A DNA stretch of 64,000 bases from an uncultured Sphingomonadaceae bacterium (lineage in GTDB: Bacteria; Pseudomonadota; Alphaproteobacteria; Sphingomonadales; Sphingomonadaceae): positions 437,501 to 501,500 of the forward strand of contig CANLCX010000001.1 of assembly GCA_947489315.1 (NCBI GenBank), in the 5' to 3' direction. Below are positions 44,632 through 53,527 of the stretch, piece after piece (position 1 is the stretch's first letter; every line of letters starts with the position of its first letter). The notes beneath the pieces were generated by a model that was given only the letters and a program-made list of their open reading frames with translations, had not been told where the DNA came from and searched no databases. Made by a program: the position numbers and the translations under genes.

Positions 44632-46826
44632 TGAAGACCGTTTTCTCGAAAATAGCGCTTAAACTGACAGTGTCTCTGGCCATATTGGGGCCAGTAGTCA
44701 CGGCCCCCGTCTTTGCTCAGCATAGCCTGAATGTTCGCGATGCCGACATCAGGGCTTTCGTTCAGGACGCGGCGCGCGTGACTGGCCGCACGTTCATTGT
44801 CGATAGCCGGGTGCAGGGCAAAGTGTCTGTCGTGACCGACCGGCCACTGTCCCGCTCCGAATATTTTGAAATTTTCCTCTCAACCCTGCGCGCCAACAGC
44901 CTGGTTGCCATTCCGACCACAGGCGGCGCTTATCGCATTCAACCTGCCGACGGCGCGGCGACCCAACCAACCCGGATTGGCACGCGGCAGTCTCCGGCAA
45001 ACCAATTTGTGACAGAAGTCGTAAGGCTGAAATCAATCGAAGCCACAGCGGCTTTGGAAACACTGCGGCCGCTGATCAGCAAGCAAGGGGCGATTACCGC
45101 CAACCGCAATGCCAACAGCCTGGTGATTGTCGACTATGCCGACAATATCCGCCGCGTGCGTGAATTGGTCCGGCGAATTGACAAAGACAGCGCAGCATCG
45201 ACCATCGTGAACCTCAAAAATGCAGGCGCGCGGGAAATTGCGACATCGCTGCAAACCCTTGCCCAACAGGGCGGAGAGGGCGTTGTTACGCCGGTGACGG
45301 TTGTGGCGATTGATAGCAGCAACAGCATCGCTCTGCGCGGTGATCCTGGTGCGGTGGCTAAATTCGTGCAAATGGCGCGCGAGCTCGACCAGCGCGCAGA
45401 ATCCGGCACGGAAATCCGGGTGCACCAGTTGGATTATGCCAATGCCGAACAATTATTGCCAGTGATTGAACAGCTAATGGGGCAGGGCGGCTCGGGTTCC
45501 AAACCGACTTCTGTGGCGCCCGTGTCCGGAACCAATGGCGGCGGTAACAGCGGCACCGCACCTGCAATGACCCCGGTATCAACCGGCTCCAGTTCCGGTA
45601 ACGGTATCGCGCGCCATGGACCAGCGGTGGTTACCCGTTATGAAGGCACCAATGCGATTATCGTCGCTGCTAATCCCGATGTGCAGCGCATGGTCGGCGA
45701 GTTGATCCGGCAGCTGGACAAGCGCCAGGAACAGGTTTCTGTCGAAGCGATTATTGTGGAAATTTCCGATTCATTGGCGCGCGAATTGGGTGTGCAGTTC
45801 CTGATCGGCGGTGAAAATACGCCGTTTGCGGTGACGAATTTCTCCAATGCCTCGCCCAATATCGTTGATCTTGCAGGCGGCTTGCTGGCGGATCAGTTTG
45901 ATACCACAACAACAACCACCACCGACACGGCAACCACAACGACGACAAACAGTGCGGTGGGTGATCAGTTGCTCGAAAATGCCGCGAGTTCGATCCTTGG
46001 CGCAAGGGGCGCCTTCAGCGGCTTTGCAACGACGCTTGGCGGTAATACGATATTGGGCGCGATTATCAACGCGGTGCAGCGTGATTCCGATTCCAATCTG
46101 CTCTCTACGCCCTCGTTGACGGTGAATAATAATCTGAAAGGCAGCATCTTATTTGGTCAGGAGATTCCGGTTTCCACCGGTGAAGCCTTGTCTGATAATT
46201 TCGATAATGCGTTTCGGACGATCCAACGGCAAAATGTCGGGATCGAATTGGAAGTCACGCCCCAGATTAATGCCGGCAATGAAGTACGGCTCGACCTGCG
46301 TCAGGAAGTCAGTTCCATTGCCGGACCGGTTTCGGATGATTTTAACGAGCTGATCATCAACAAGCGCGAGATCAAAACCACGGTAACGGTGGGCGATGGG
46401 GAAATTATTGCTCTGGGCGGTTTGCTCGATGACAATGAACGCCGTACGATCGAGAAAATTCCGTTTCTCGGCGATATCCCGCTACTTGGTGAATTGTTCA
46501 AGTCGCGCGGAAAATCGCGGGTCAAAACCAATTTAATGGTGTTTATCCGGCCAAAAATATTGCGCAACCGCGCCGATGCGCGTGCCTTCTCGGCGCGTCG
46601 CTACGGCTATATCCGGGATCGCCAGTTGGCCCGTGACCCAGAACTTGAGCCGTCCCTTGACGTGCTGATACGCGACTATATGGGCACTGTGCCTCCGGCG
46701 GTTGAAACCCGGCCCGGCGATCAGATTATATATGCACCCGGCGCTGTTGCCGCGCCGCAAAATAGTGGTTCCATACAACCCGTGCCGGTTACGCCCAGCA
46801 ACCCAAATGTGGAGAGAGAGGACTGA
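44628..46826 (+). CDS. gspD: Type II secretion system secretin
   Basis: The 732-residue outer-membrane channel. A signal peptide (about residues 1-31) is followed by the N0 domain (LNVRDADIRAFVQDAARVTG) and N1-N3 repeats (VTEVVRLKSIEATAALETLRPL, ANRNANSLVIVDYADNI). A Gly/Ser-rich loop with PTSVAPVSGTNGGGNSG lies in N3. The secretin core has DSDSNLLSTPSLTVNNN and VGDGEIIALGGLLDDNE. A Thr-rich stretch (TTTTTTTDTATTTTTNS) near residue 430 is unusual. It overlaps gspE by one base (TGATG). Confidence 0.95.
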   Translation: MMKTVFSKIALKLTVSLAILGPVVTAPVFAQHSLNVRDADIRAFVQDAARVTGRTFIVDSRVQGKVSVVTDRPLSRSEYFEIFLSTLRANSLVAIPTTGGAYRIQPADGAATQPTRIGTRQSPANQFVTEVVRLKSIEATAALETLRPLISKQGAITANRNANSLVIVDYADNIRRVRELVRRIDKDSAASTIVNLKNAGAREIATSLQTLAQQGGEGVVTPVTVVAIDSSNSIALRGDPGAVAKFVQMARELDQRAESGTEIRVHQLDYANAEQLLPVIEQLMGQGGSGSKPTSVAPVSGTNGGGNSGTAPAMTPVSTGSSSGNGIARHGPAVVTRYEGTNAIIVAANPDVQRMVGELIRQLDKRQEQVSVEAIIVEISDSLARELGVQFLIGGENTPFAVTNFSNASPNIVDLAGGLLADQFDTTTTTTTDTATTTTTNSAVGDQLLENAASSILGARGAFSGFATTLGGNTILGAIINAVQRDSDSNLLSTPSLTVNNNLKGSILFGQEIPVSTGEALSDNFDNAFRTIQRQNVGIELEVTPQINAGNEVRLDLRQEVSSIAGPVSDDFNELIINKREIKTTVTVGDGEIIALGGLLDDNERRTIEKIPFLGDIPLLGELFKSRGKSRVKTNLMVFIRPKILRNRADARAFSARRYGYIRDRQLARDPELEPSLDVLIRDYMGTVPPAVETRPGDQIIYAPGAVAAPQNSGSIQPVPVTPSNPNVERED

Positions 46827-48394
46827 TGAAAATCGCGAAGGGAACAGATGCTGACGGTTCCGGCGATAATGAAAAGTCCGTTGGTGAACAGCCGCAGCTA
46901 TCTCGTCCCCTTTTGAATATTCCTTATGCTTTTGCGCGCGATCATGGCGTGCTTTTGCTGCGTACCGATGGCGAGCGCTTGTTGGTCGCTATGCGGGAAG
47001 GTGCTGATCCGCAGGCACTGCTCGAACTCCGCCGTTATCTGGCAATGCCATTTGATGTAGATCTGGTAACGCCGGATGCGTTTGAAAAAATCCTGTCCGA
47101 ACATTACGCAATGGATGGCAGCGCAGCCGCCATGGCTGGCGACATGAGCCTCAGCAATGATGCGCTTGATGACATTGCCGGCAATATCCCCAGCGCAGAA
47201 GATTTGCTCGACAGTGCCGATGATGCGCCGACGATAAGGCTGATCAACGGCATTATTGCAGAAGCGGCACGACAAGGTGCGTCGGATATTCATATCGAAC
47301 CTTATGAAACCGGTCTGGTCGTGCGGATGCGCGTGGATGGTGTTCTTGAGGAAAAGCTTCGTATGCCGCCGCATGTGGCCTCGGTCATCGTCAACCGGAT
47401 CAAGGTCATGGCCCGGCTGGACATTGCCGAACGCCGGATTCCCCAGGATGGTCGGATCAGCCTGACTCTTGGCGGGAAATTGCTGGATGTGCGTGTTTCG
47501 ACTTTGCCTAACCGTGCCAATGAACGGGTGGTGATGCGGATTTTGGACAAGGAGAGTGCGGCGATATCGCTGGATCTGCTCGGCATGTCGGAAACCACCC
47601 ATCAGATTTTGACCGAGGCGCTAGCCGAACCCAATGGCATCATATTGGTAACCGGACCGACTGGTTCGGGTAAAACCACATCGCTCTATGCGGGCCTGAA
47701 ACAACTTAATGACGGCAGCCGCAATATCCTCACGGTCGAAGATCCGGTGGAATATGCGATTGAAGGTATTGGCCAGACGCAGGTCAATGCCAAGGTTGGC
47801 TTGACCTTCGCCGCTGGTCTGCGCGCCATATTGCGGCAGGATCCCGATGTTGTGATGGTTGGTGAAATTCGCGACCGGGAAACCGCAGAAATCGCAGTGC
47901 AGGCTTCGCTGACAGGTCATTTGGTGCTGTCCACCGTGCATACCAATGATGCCGTCGGGGCCATTACCCGGATGCGCGATATGAAGGTCGAACCATTTCT
48001 GCTTGCCTCGACATTGCGGGCGGTGGTTGCCCAGCGGCTGGTACGCAAGCTGTGTCCGCATTGCCGCATTCCGATACAGGCGGATGGTAGCCTCGCTTCC
48101 TTGCTGGGTTTTGATAATGGGACCGTGGTTTACCGGGAAGTGGGTTGCGATGAATGCAATCACACCGGTTTTCAGGGCCGGATTGGTGTCTTTGAAGCGA
48201 TCCGGGTCGATGAGACGATCCGCAAATTGATCAATGATGGCGGGGACGAAGCGCGCATCGCGGCTCATGCTTTTCTCAAGAAGCCCAATCTCGGTTCAGC
48301 GGCTCGATCGCTGGTCCGGGAAGGACTAACCACGGCAGAAGAGGGTATTCGTATCTCGCGCCGCGAAGTCTTGGATGAACAGGTCGATGCCTGA
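46826..48394 (+). CDS. gspE: Type II secretion system ATPase
   Basis: The 522-residue hexameric motor. An N1E-like domain is followed by IIAEAARQGASDIHIEPYET and the Walker A loop TGPTGSGKTTSLYA (about residues 275-288). The Asp box is ILTVEDPVEYAIEG, Walker B VMVGEIRDRETAEIA and the His box LVLSTVHTNDAVGAI. A four-cysteine zinc module (CPHC ... CDEC) near residues 410-440 is typical of GspE. It overlaps gspF. Confidence 0.96.
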   Translation: MKIAKGTDADGSGDNEKSVGEQPQLSRPLLNIPYAFARDHGVLLLRTDGERLLVAMREGADPQALLELRRYLAMPFDVDLVTPDAFEKILSEHYAMDGSAAAMAGDMSLSNDALDDIAGNIPSAEDLLDSADDAPTIRLINGIIAEAARQGASDIHIEPYETGLVVRMRVDGVLEEKLRMPPHVASVIVNRIKVMARLDIAERRIPQDGRISLTLGGKLLDVRVSTLPNRANERVVMRILDKESAAISLDLLGMSETTHQILTEALAEPNGIILVTGPTGSGKTTSLYAGLKQLNDGSRNILTVEDPVEYAIEGIGQTQVNAKVGLTFAAGLRAILRQDPDVVMVGEIRDRETAEIAVQASLTGHLVLSTVHTNDAVGAITRMRDMKVEPFLLASTLRAVVAQRLVRKLCPHCRIPIQADGSLASLLGFDNGTVVYREVGCDECNHTGFQGRIGVFEAIRVDETIRKLINDGGDEARIAAHAFLKKPNLGSAARSLVREGLTTAEEGIRISRREVLDEQVDA

Positions 48395-49601
48395 TTTTTC
48401 CTACACGGTGATTGATCCCAAAGGCCGCGAAAAAACTGGACGGTTGGCGGCGGACAGCAATGATGCCGCGCGCGCCAAACTGGCCGAGCGCAATTTTTAT
48501 GTCGTGAAAATGGAGACCGCGCAGGGCGCAGAAGCTAAACCCGCTCGCTCGCTATTTGGGCCCAAAAAGCTCGGTTCGAAAGAACTGACCTTGTTTACCC
48601 GGCAATTATCTTCGTTGGTGCAAGTTAGCCCTCTCGAAGAGGCGCTGCGGACCATCGGCAATCAGAACGAAAAAGCGCATGTCCGCGATCGCATAAGCTC
48701 GGTCCATAGCGGTGTCATAGAAGGACAGCGTTTGGCCGAAGCCATGCGCCGCGAACCAGCGAGCTTTCCCCCGCTGTATCGCGCGATGATCTCCGCTGGT
48801 GAAAGCTCAGGGACATTGCCGGATATCACCGAGCGCCTGGCCAATCTGCTGGAGCGTCAGGCCGAAATGCGCGGCAAGCTAATCAGCGCGCTGGCCTATC
48901 CCGTCGTGTTGGCTTTGGTCGCGATATTGGTCGTGGCCTTGCTGATGATTGCGGTGGTTCCCAAGGTTGTCGAACAATTTGACGACGTGAATCAGCAACT
49001 GCCGTTTGTGACGCGTCTCGTGATCGGGATTTCAGATTTTCTCGCCAATTGGTGGGGCGCTCTCGCCGCGAGTGTCGTTGTGCTCCTGCTTCTTGCGTGG
49101 CGCGCTTTGAAAGAACCGCATATCAGATACCGTTTTGATAATTTTCTGCTGCGCCTTCCATTTCTGGGCCGGTTGATCCGTGATTTAAATGCTGCTCGGC
49201 TGGCGCGGACATTGTCCACCATGGTGGCGAGCCGTTTGCCGATACTCGAAGGGCTGCGATTGACGACCAATACGATCAGCAATGCCGTTTTGCGCAAGGC
49301 ATCGGAAGATATGGTTGAAGCGATTAGGGGCGGTGGCAGCTTGTCCAAAGCGCTCAAGAATACCGGTGTTTTTCCGCCCATGCTGGTCTATCTGACGGCT
49401 AGCGGTGAGGCCTCCGGACAGCTTGACGATATGCTCGCACGGGCGGCAGATTATCTGGAACGCGAATTTGATAATTTCACGTCCACTGCCTTGTCCCTGC
49501 TGGAGCCGCTGATCATTGTTCTCTTGGGCGGTGTTGTGGCCGTCGTGATTTTGGCTATATTGTTGCCGATATTACAGCTTCAGAATCTTGCCGGACTGTA
49601 G
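48387..49601 (+). CDS. gspF: Type II secretion system platform protein F
   Basis: A 404-residue polytopic inner-membrane platform protein. I start at ATG 48387 (MPDFSYTVIDPKGREKTG), the usual family N-terminus, which overlaps gspE by 8 bp; an ATG at 48375 would add four residues. Both repeats of the family are seen: FTRQLSSLVQVSPLEEALRTI and RLARTLSTMVASRLPILEGL, with three membrane helices near residues 170-195, 220-240 and 370-395. Confidence 0.95.
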   Translation: MPDFSYTVIDPKGREKTGRLAADSNDAARAKLAERNFYVVKMETAQGAEAKPARSLFGPKKLGSKELTLFTRQLSSLVQVSPLEEALRTIGNQNEKAHVRDRISSVHSGVIEGQRLAEAMRREPASFPPLYRAMISAGESSGTLPDITERLANLLERQAEMRGKLISALAYPVVLALVAILVVALLMIAVVPKVVEQFDDVNQQLPFVTRLVIGISDFLANWWGALAASVVVLLLLAWRALKEPHIRYRFDNFLLRLPFLGRLIRDLNAARLARTLSTMVASRLPILEGLRLTTNTISNAVLRKASEDMVEAIRGGGSLSKALKNTGVFPPMLVYLTASGEASGQLDDMLARAADYLEREFDNFTSTALSLLEPLIIVLLGGVVAVVILAILLPILQLQNLAGL

Positions 49602-49623
49602 AGCCGGACTGATAGGAAAGTAT

Positions 49624-50109
49624 ATGCTCAGCATTCTAAGAACCCGCATTACCGAATTGAGCCGTGCGCAAGCGCGCGACGCTAAGAAAAAGCCGAAACC
49701 CAATGGCTTCACGCTGGTGGAGCTTATGGTCGTCATCTTCATCCTTGGTTTGTTGACCACCATTGTTGTGATCAATGTGTTGCCGAGTCAGGATCGTGCG
49801 ATGGTTGAAAAGGCACGGGCGGATATTGCGACTTTGGGGCAGGCGCTTGAAATGTACCGGCTTGATAATCTGACCTATCCTGCCTCGTCTGACGGTTTGG
49901 CGGCATTGACGAGCGCGCCGGCGTCGCTGCCACCATCGGCTCGGTACCGGCAAGGCGGTTATATCAAGAAGCTTCCCGACGATCCCTGGGGCCGCCCCTA
50001 TCAATATGATAATCCGGGACGCAACGGTCCGGGCTTTGATCTTTACTCGCTGGGCGCGGACGGCGCGCCGGGTGGTGATGAGGATAATGCTGATATCTAT
50101 GCAGAATAG
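49624..50109 (+). CDS. gspG: Type II secretion system major pseudopilin
   Basis: The main pseudopilus subunit, 161 residues. The start at ATG 49624 follows AGGAAAG. A long basic leader (about 28 residues) ends at the prepilin peptidase site PNG|FTLVELMVVIFILGLLTT, with the conserved Glu at +5. The C-terminal part has DPWGRPYQYDNPG and the calcium-loop-like FDLYSLGADGAPGGDEDNADI. It follows gspF by 22 bp. Normally gspH-I-J-K would come next, but here the next conserved gene is gspL. Confidence 0.95.
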   Translation: MLSILRTRITELSRAQARDAKKKPKPNGFTLVELMVVIFILGLLTTIVVINVLPSQDRAMVEKARADIATLGQALEMYRLDNLTYPASSDGLAALTSAPASLPPSARYRQGGYIKKLPDDPWGRPYQYDNPGRNGPGFDLYSLGADGAPGGDEDNADIYAE

Positions 50110-50197
50110 CCAAATTCTCGCAGGTGACAGCAGGCATAAAATTGACTAGCTAACAGCTACAAACGCAATAAAGTTTTTCAGCCGAGTCGGGGAGGCC

Positions 50198-50263
50198 ATG
50201 TTGGGACAAAATCCATTGCTGCCTCTTTTCGTTCGTTTTTTTAACCGGACGCCATTCGATTAA
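50198..50263 (+). CDS. Candidate 21-residue leader ORF before gspL
   Basis: The ORF encodes MLGQNPLLPLFVRFFNRTPF then D. GGGGAGG lies three bases before its ATG, and its TAA overlaps the gspL ATG as TAATG, the same style of coupling as between gspD/E and gspL/M. It could couple translation to gspL, which has no other ribosome-binding site, or be the scar of lost minor pseudopilin genes. No homology is recognisable. Confidence 0.4.
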   Translation: MLGQNPLLPLFVRFFNRTPFD

Positions 50264-51390
50264 TGTCCGCACAACAGCTCTTTGTAACGGTTTTCCCCAC
50301 GGCAGAGGTCCAAGCTCTGCAATGGTGGCTTGTTATCGACGGCGAACTGCAAGCAAAAGGCTGTGATGCCGATCCCTTGCTCGCCGCGGGTCTGAAGCTG
50401 CCATCTGTCGAGAATGACCCCGTCACCCATATCGCGTTAATGCCATCCGCGCTCGGCGTGGTGCGCTGGCACGAGCCACTGGATGATCTGACCGATCAAC
50501 AGCTATTGGCCGCAGCGCGCCTCGCGGTTCAGGAAAATAGCCTTGATCTCGAAAACCTGCATATCGCTTCGGTTCTGGATGGATCGGGTCAGGCGGCAAC
50601 TGTGTCGGTTGGCAAGGACGTGATGGCTGGTGGATTGTTGCAGCTGAATGCGCTTGGCATAGACCCCGATGCGATTATCCCGGCCGGCTGGCTGGTGGCA
50701 CCGCAAGAAGACGGATTTGTCGAAGCGGATTTTGGTTTTGAAGCCGTCTTGCGCGGCGAGCAGCTCATCGCCCCCGATGAGCCATCTCTACGGGCGCATC
50801 TGATCGGTGACAGCAAGGTGGCTGTTCTTTCAGAAGCATCGGTGGACAGTGCATTGGCGGGCGCTGCCGACAATAGCGCTCTCAATTTGCGTTCAGGGGC
50901 ATTTGCCAAAAAAGTCGATAAATATATGACCGTCCAGCAAAAACGGACATTGGGCTGGCTCGCTGCTGCTGTCGTTATCATTTCATTGCTGATCCCTGTA
51001 GTGCAGCTGATAAAATCTCATTGGGCGGCCAGCGATGCGGAAGCTGCTGCGCTGGCCGCGGCAGAACCCGTTATAGGGTCGGTCGATACGGTAGAGGCAG
51101 CAGATAAAAGTTTGAACGACCGGCTGATAAGCGAAAATCGCGGCAATATTGCTTTCTCGGTTCCTGCCTCAGCCCTGTTTTCCGCGCTCCAGCAGAGCCA
51201 GGCGGTGTCGGTTGACCGGATCAGCTATCGCAAAGATGGTACGGTTTCCGCGACATTATCAGCAGTCCGGAATGAAGATATTAATCCGGTGCTTATCGCC
51301 ATTCAAAAGTCCGGCTTTGTAATAACTGCTAATCCGCGCCAGGATGCGACCGGCTCAGCCAAGGCGGATGTTACGGTGAGGGCTCCATAA
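50263..51390 (+). CDS. gspL: Type II secretion system protein L
   Basis: A 375-residue inner-membrane protein that recruits GspE. The cytoplasmic actin-like domain (about residues 1-215, starting QQLFVTVFPTAEVQALQWWLV) is followed by a membrane helix TLGWLAAAVVIISLLIPVVQL near 228-248 and a periplasmic ferredoxin-like domain (RGNIAFSVPASALFSALQQS, VSVDRISYRKDGTVSATLS). Its stop overlaps gspM by one base (TAATG). Confidence 0.9.
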   Translation: MSAQQLFVTVFPTAEVQALQWWLVIDGELQAKGCDADPLLAAGLKLPSVENDPVTHIALMPSALGVVRWHEPLDDLTDQQLLAAARLAVQENSLDLENLHIASVLDGSGQAATVSVGKDVMAGGLLQLNALGIDPDAIIPAGWLVAPQEDGFVEADFGFEAVLRGEQLIAPDEPSLRAHLIGDSKVAVLSEASVDSALAGAADNSALNLRSGAFAKKVDKYMTVQQKRTLGWLAAAVVIISLLIPVVQLIKSHWAASDAEAAALAAAEPVIGSVDTVEAADKSLNDRLISENRGNIAFSVPASALFSALQQSQAVSVDRISYRKDGTVSATLSAVRNEDINPVLIAIQKSGFVITANPRQDATGSAKADVTVRAP

Positions 51391-51869
51391 TGACAGCGAT
51401 GAGGGACTGGTTTCAGGCGCTTAGCCAGCGGGAGAAAATATTGATCGGGGTGATGGGGTTTCTCGTCGCCTTGGTGGTAGGATATTATGCAATCGTCACC
51501 CCTTTTATCAACGCTTATGCCTCAGCCCAGAAAAACTATGCCGATGCCATTGACAGTCAGGCGCGGATTGAAGCCAAGGTTGCTGCGCTAACGGCACCTG
51601 CGGACGAGGCGGTGAAACCCGTCGCTGGCCCGTTGGATGTTTTCATCAGCCAAAATGCTGGAGAAGCAGGCTTCGCCGTTGGACGGCTTGACCCGCAGAC
51701 AAATGGTACCGTGAGGCTAGCGATCGACTCTGCGAAGCCTACAGCTCTATTCGGCTGGTTAGCGAGGCTGGAAAGTCGCGGTATATCCGTAGAAGAACTC
51801 GCGGTTAATCCCGGAGCTAATGATACTGTGGTCGCAACAATGCTATTGCGGTCTGTAACACCAAATTAA
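51390..51869 (+). CDS. gspM: Type II secretion system protein M
   Basis: A 159-residue bitopic partner of GspL. The short N-terminus MTAMRDWFQALSQREKILI precedes a helix GVMGFLVALVVGYYAIVTPFI (about residues 20-40). The periplasmic ferredoxin-like domain ends LFGWLARLESRGISVEELAV and a final strand. It closes the operon; no gspN follows, as the next gene is on the other strand with its stop only 4 bp away. Confidence 0.9.
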   Translation: MTAMRDWFQALSQREKILIGVMGFLVALVVGYYAIVTPFINAYASAQKNYADAIDSQARIEAKVAALTAPADEAVKPVAGPLDVFISQNAGEAGFAVGRLDPQTNGTVRLAIDSAKPTALFGWLARLESRGISVEELAVNPGANDTVVATMLLRSVTPN

Positions 51870-51873
51870 GCGA

Positions 51874-52971
51874 TCAGATCGCGTCAGCGCTTGTCTTTGC
51901 TTCGCGATTCTCAGTTTCCTTAGCGAACATCAGACCACCATCATCGGCAGACATAGCCTCTGGGCTTTGAGATAGACTCGCAGCAGCAAGTTTCTTCTGC
52001 TGCACCCAATTGCCTTCGCTATCGCGGACATATTTAGGCGCGCGCTGGACGTTCCAAACGAGGCCCATTTTCTCCCACAGAGAGATAATATAGCCGTTTA
52101 CATCGATTTCCCACCACATCAGGCCGGCATAGGCCGAGCGTGGGTGCTGGTGATGGTTGTTGTGCCAGCCATCGCCAAAGGTCATCCACGCCATGAACCA
52201 GTTGTTGCGTGACCCGTCTTTGGTCTTGAACCGCTGCGAGCCAAAAACATGGCCAATGCTGTTCACGCCCATGACGAAATTGAGAAAGAAGAAATTGCGA
52301 AAGAATCCGCCAATTAATATGGTGCCGATAATATATTCCGGTCCACCAAAGGCCAAAGCCCACAGCGCCGGAAAGACAATGCTGGAGAAAATGGCAATAG
52401 ACCAGCGATGGCGATGACACCACAGGACCTGAGGGTCATCGATCAGGCCTTTGCCGTAAACATTCATATCCGATGTCGTGTTATCGAACAGCCAACCGAA
52501 ATGCGCGATGCCGAGGCCTTTCAACTTCGACATTTTTTTGCCGTGGCCATCAATATAGGGACTATGAATATCGCCAACGCGGTCTGAAAAAGCATGGTGA
52601 CGGCGATGATCTGCTGCCCATTTCAACACGGAAGCCTGACAGGCCATTTGCGCCATGATGCCGATCGCGAGACGCATTTTCGGTCCGGCTTCAAAAGCGC
52701 GGTGGGTATAAAAACGGTGATAGCCAATGCCGACACCCATATTGATCAGGATATAGCCAAACAGGAAAGCTGACCATTCAACCCAACCCGTAGCTTGGGT
52801 TAGCGTCCAATAGAGCGCCCCGAGCGATCCGATAACCATCGATGACAGCAAGATGCCATATTCGATCCGTTTGGCCCGCGCTGCTGGTCCGCCGATAATT
52901 ACACCATGTTGTGGATGGGCTTCTGACGGTTCAAAATTATCCGGTTGAATGTCACGATACGCCGTCGCCAT
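51874..52971 (-). CDS. Acyl-CoA/fatty acid desaturase
   Basis: A 365-residue membrane di-iron desaturase. The three histidine boxes are GYHRFYTHRAF, DHRRHHAFSDRVGDIHSPY and DGWHNNHHQHPRSA, which put it in the delta-9 stearoyl-CoA desaturase family. Four hydrophobic segments flank them. It likely introduces double bases into membrane acyl chains, useful for adaptation to low temperature. It is monocistronic and convergent with gspM. Confidence 0.93.
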   Translation of the reverse strand: MATAYRDIQPDNFEPSEAHPQHGVIIGGPAARAKRIEYGILLSSMVIGSLGALYWTLTQATGWVEWSAFLFGYILINMGVGIGYHRFYTHRAFEAGPKMRLAIGIMAQMACQASVLKWAADHRRHHAFSDRVGDIHSPYIDGHGKKMSKLKGLGIAHFGWLFDNTTSDMNVYGKGLIDDPQVLWCHRHRWSIAIFSSIVFPALWALAFGGPEYIIGTILIGGFFRNFFFLNFVMGVNSIGHVFGSQRFKTKDGSRNNWFMAWMTFGDGWHNNHHQHPRSAYAGLMWWEIDVNGYIISLWEKMGLVWNVQRAPKYVRDSEGNWVQQKKLAAASLSQSPEAMSADDGGLMFAKETENREAKTSADAI

Positions 52972-53388
52972 AGACTTGCCCCTGCTACTATTTACATCAA
53001 TGAAATTAACGGTTTTGGGGAAAGATTACAATTCTCTTAACTATTATTCCAACCGATATGGAGGCGATTGGCCGCTAGGGTCAAAGATTCCTTTGAAATC
53101 AGGTCAGTAGTTCTGCCCCTGCTGTGGCCTTATCGCATCACAGATGCGTCTCGCCCGAGGATTCGGCTTGATCGGGATGAATTTGAAGGGACCGTCTATG
53201 CCTGATTGCGGCGTAGCGTGACACCTTATGATTCTTCTGCTGCAATTTCGCGCTTCATTTAAGCACACTGTATGAGCCACTTGATCTTTGCTCAGACAAA
53301 AGGCTTTCCTACATCTTGTCGTTTGTGCGATGTCACGCTCGGCTCTTTGACAATCAAATCACCGACGACAAGCCTTTTTCGAAGGAAG
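52972..53388. other. Non-coding stretch between desaturase and the frameshifted small ORF
   Basis: No convincing ORF over 417 bp. The part next to 52971 should hold the desaturase promoter (minus strand). From 53298 to 53379 a long imperfect inverted repeat ending in a T run could form a structured RNA. The rest is featureless to my reading. Confidence 0.4.
53298..53379 (+). ncRNA. Candidate structured RNA with terminator-like 3' end
   Basis: AAAAGGC (53298-53304) pairs with GCCTTTT (53372-53378), and after an 11-base bulge TTGTCGT (53316-53322) pairs with ACGACAA (53365-53371). The 3' arm ends in TTTTT. The whole is 82 nt and lies in a gene-free region. It matches no RNA family I recognise. 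Confidence 0.25.
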
Positions 53389-53527
53389 ATGCGTCTGATT
53401 TTTTATCGATTCTGCGTATAAACTGTATAATCTTTATATTCGTGGCCAGAAAGCTGAACGAATCGCTGTCCTGATCGAGCCCGGTGTTCGTTATCCTGAT
53501 TCATTCGTCGTTGACGTTCCGGCGTGA
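53389..53527 (+). pseudogene. Frameshifted relative of the small ORF at 12675
   Basis: ATG at 53389 follows AAGGAAG. As read, the frame stops after ten codons. Removing one T from the T6 run at 53399-53404 would open 45 codons: MRLIFIDSAYKLYNLYIRGQ and so on, to TGA at 53525-53527. The segment DSAYKLYNL matches DSVYKLYKL of the ORF at 12675, and the DNA is 25/27 identical there. It overlaps the 3' end of the opposite arginine-rich gene by 27 bp. It may be a decayed gene, a sequencing error in the homopolymer or a slippage site. Confidence 0.35.
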
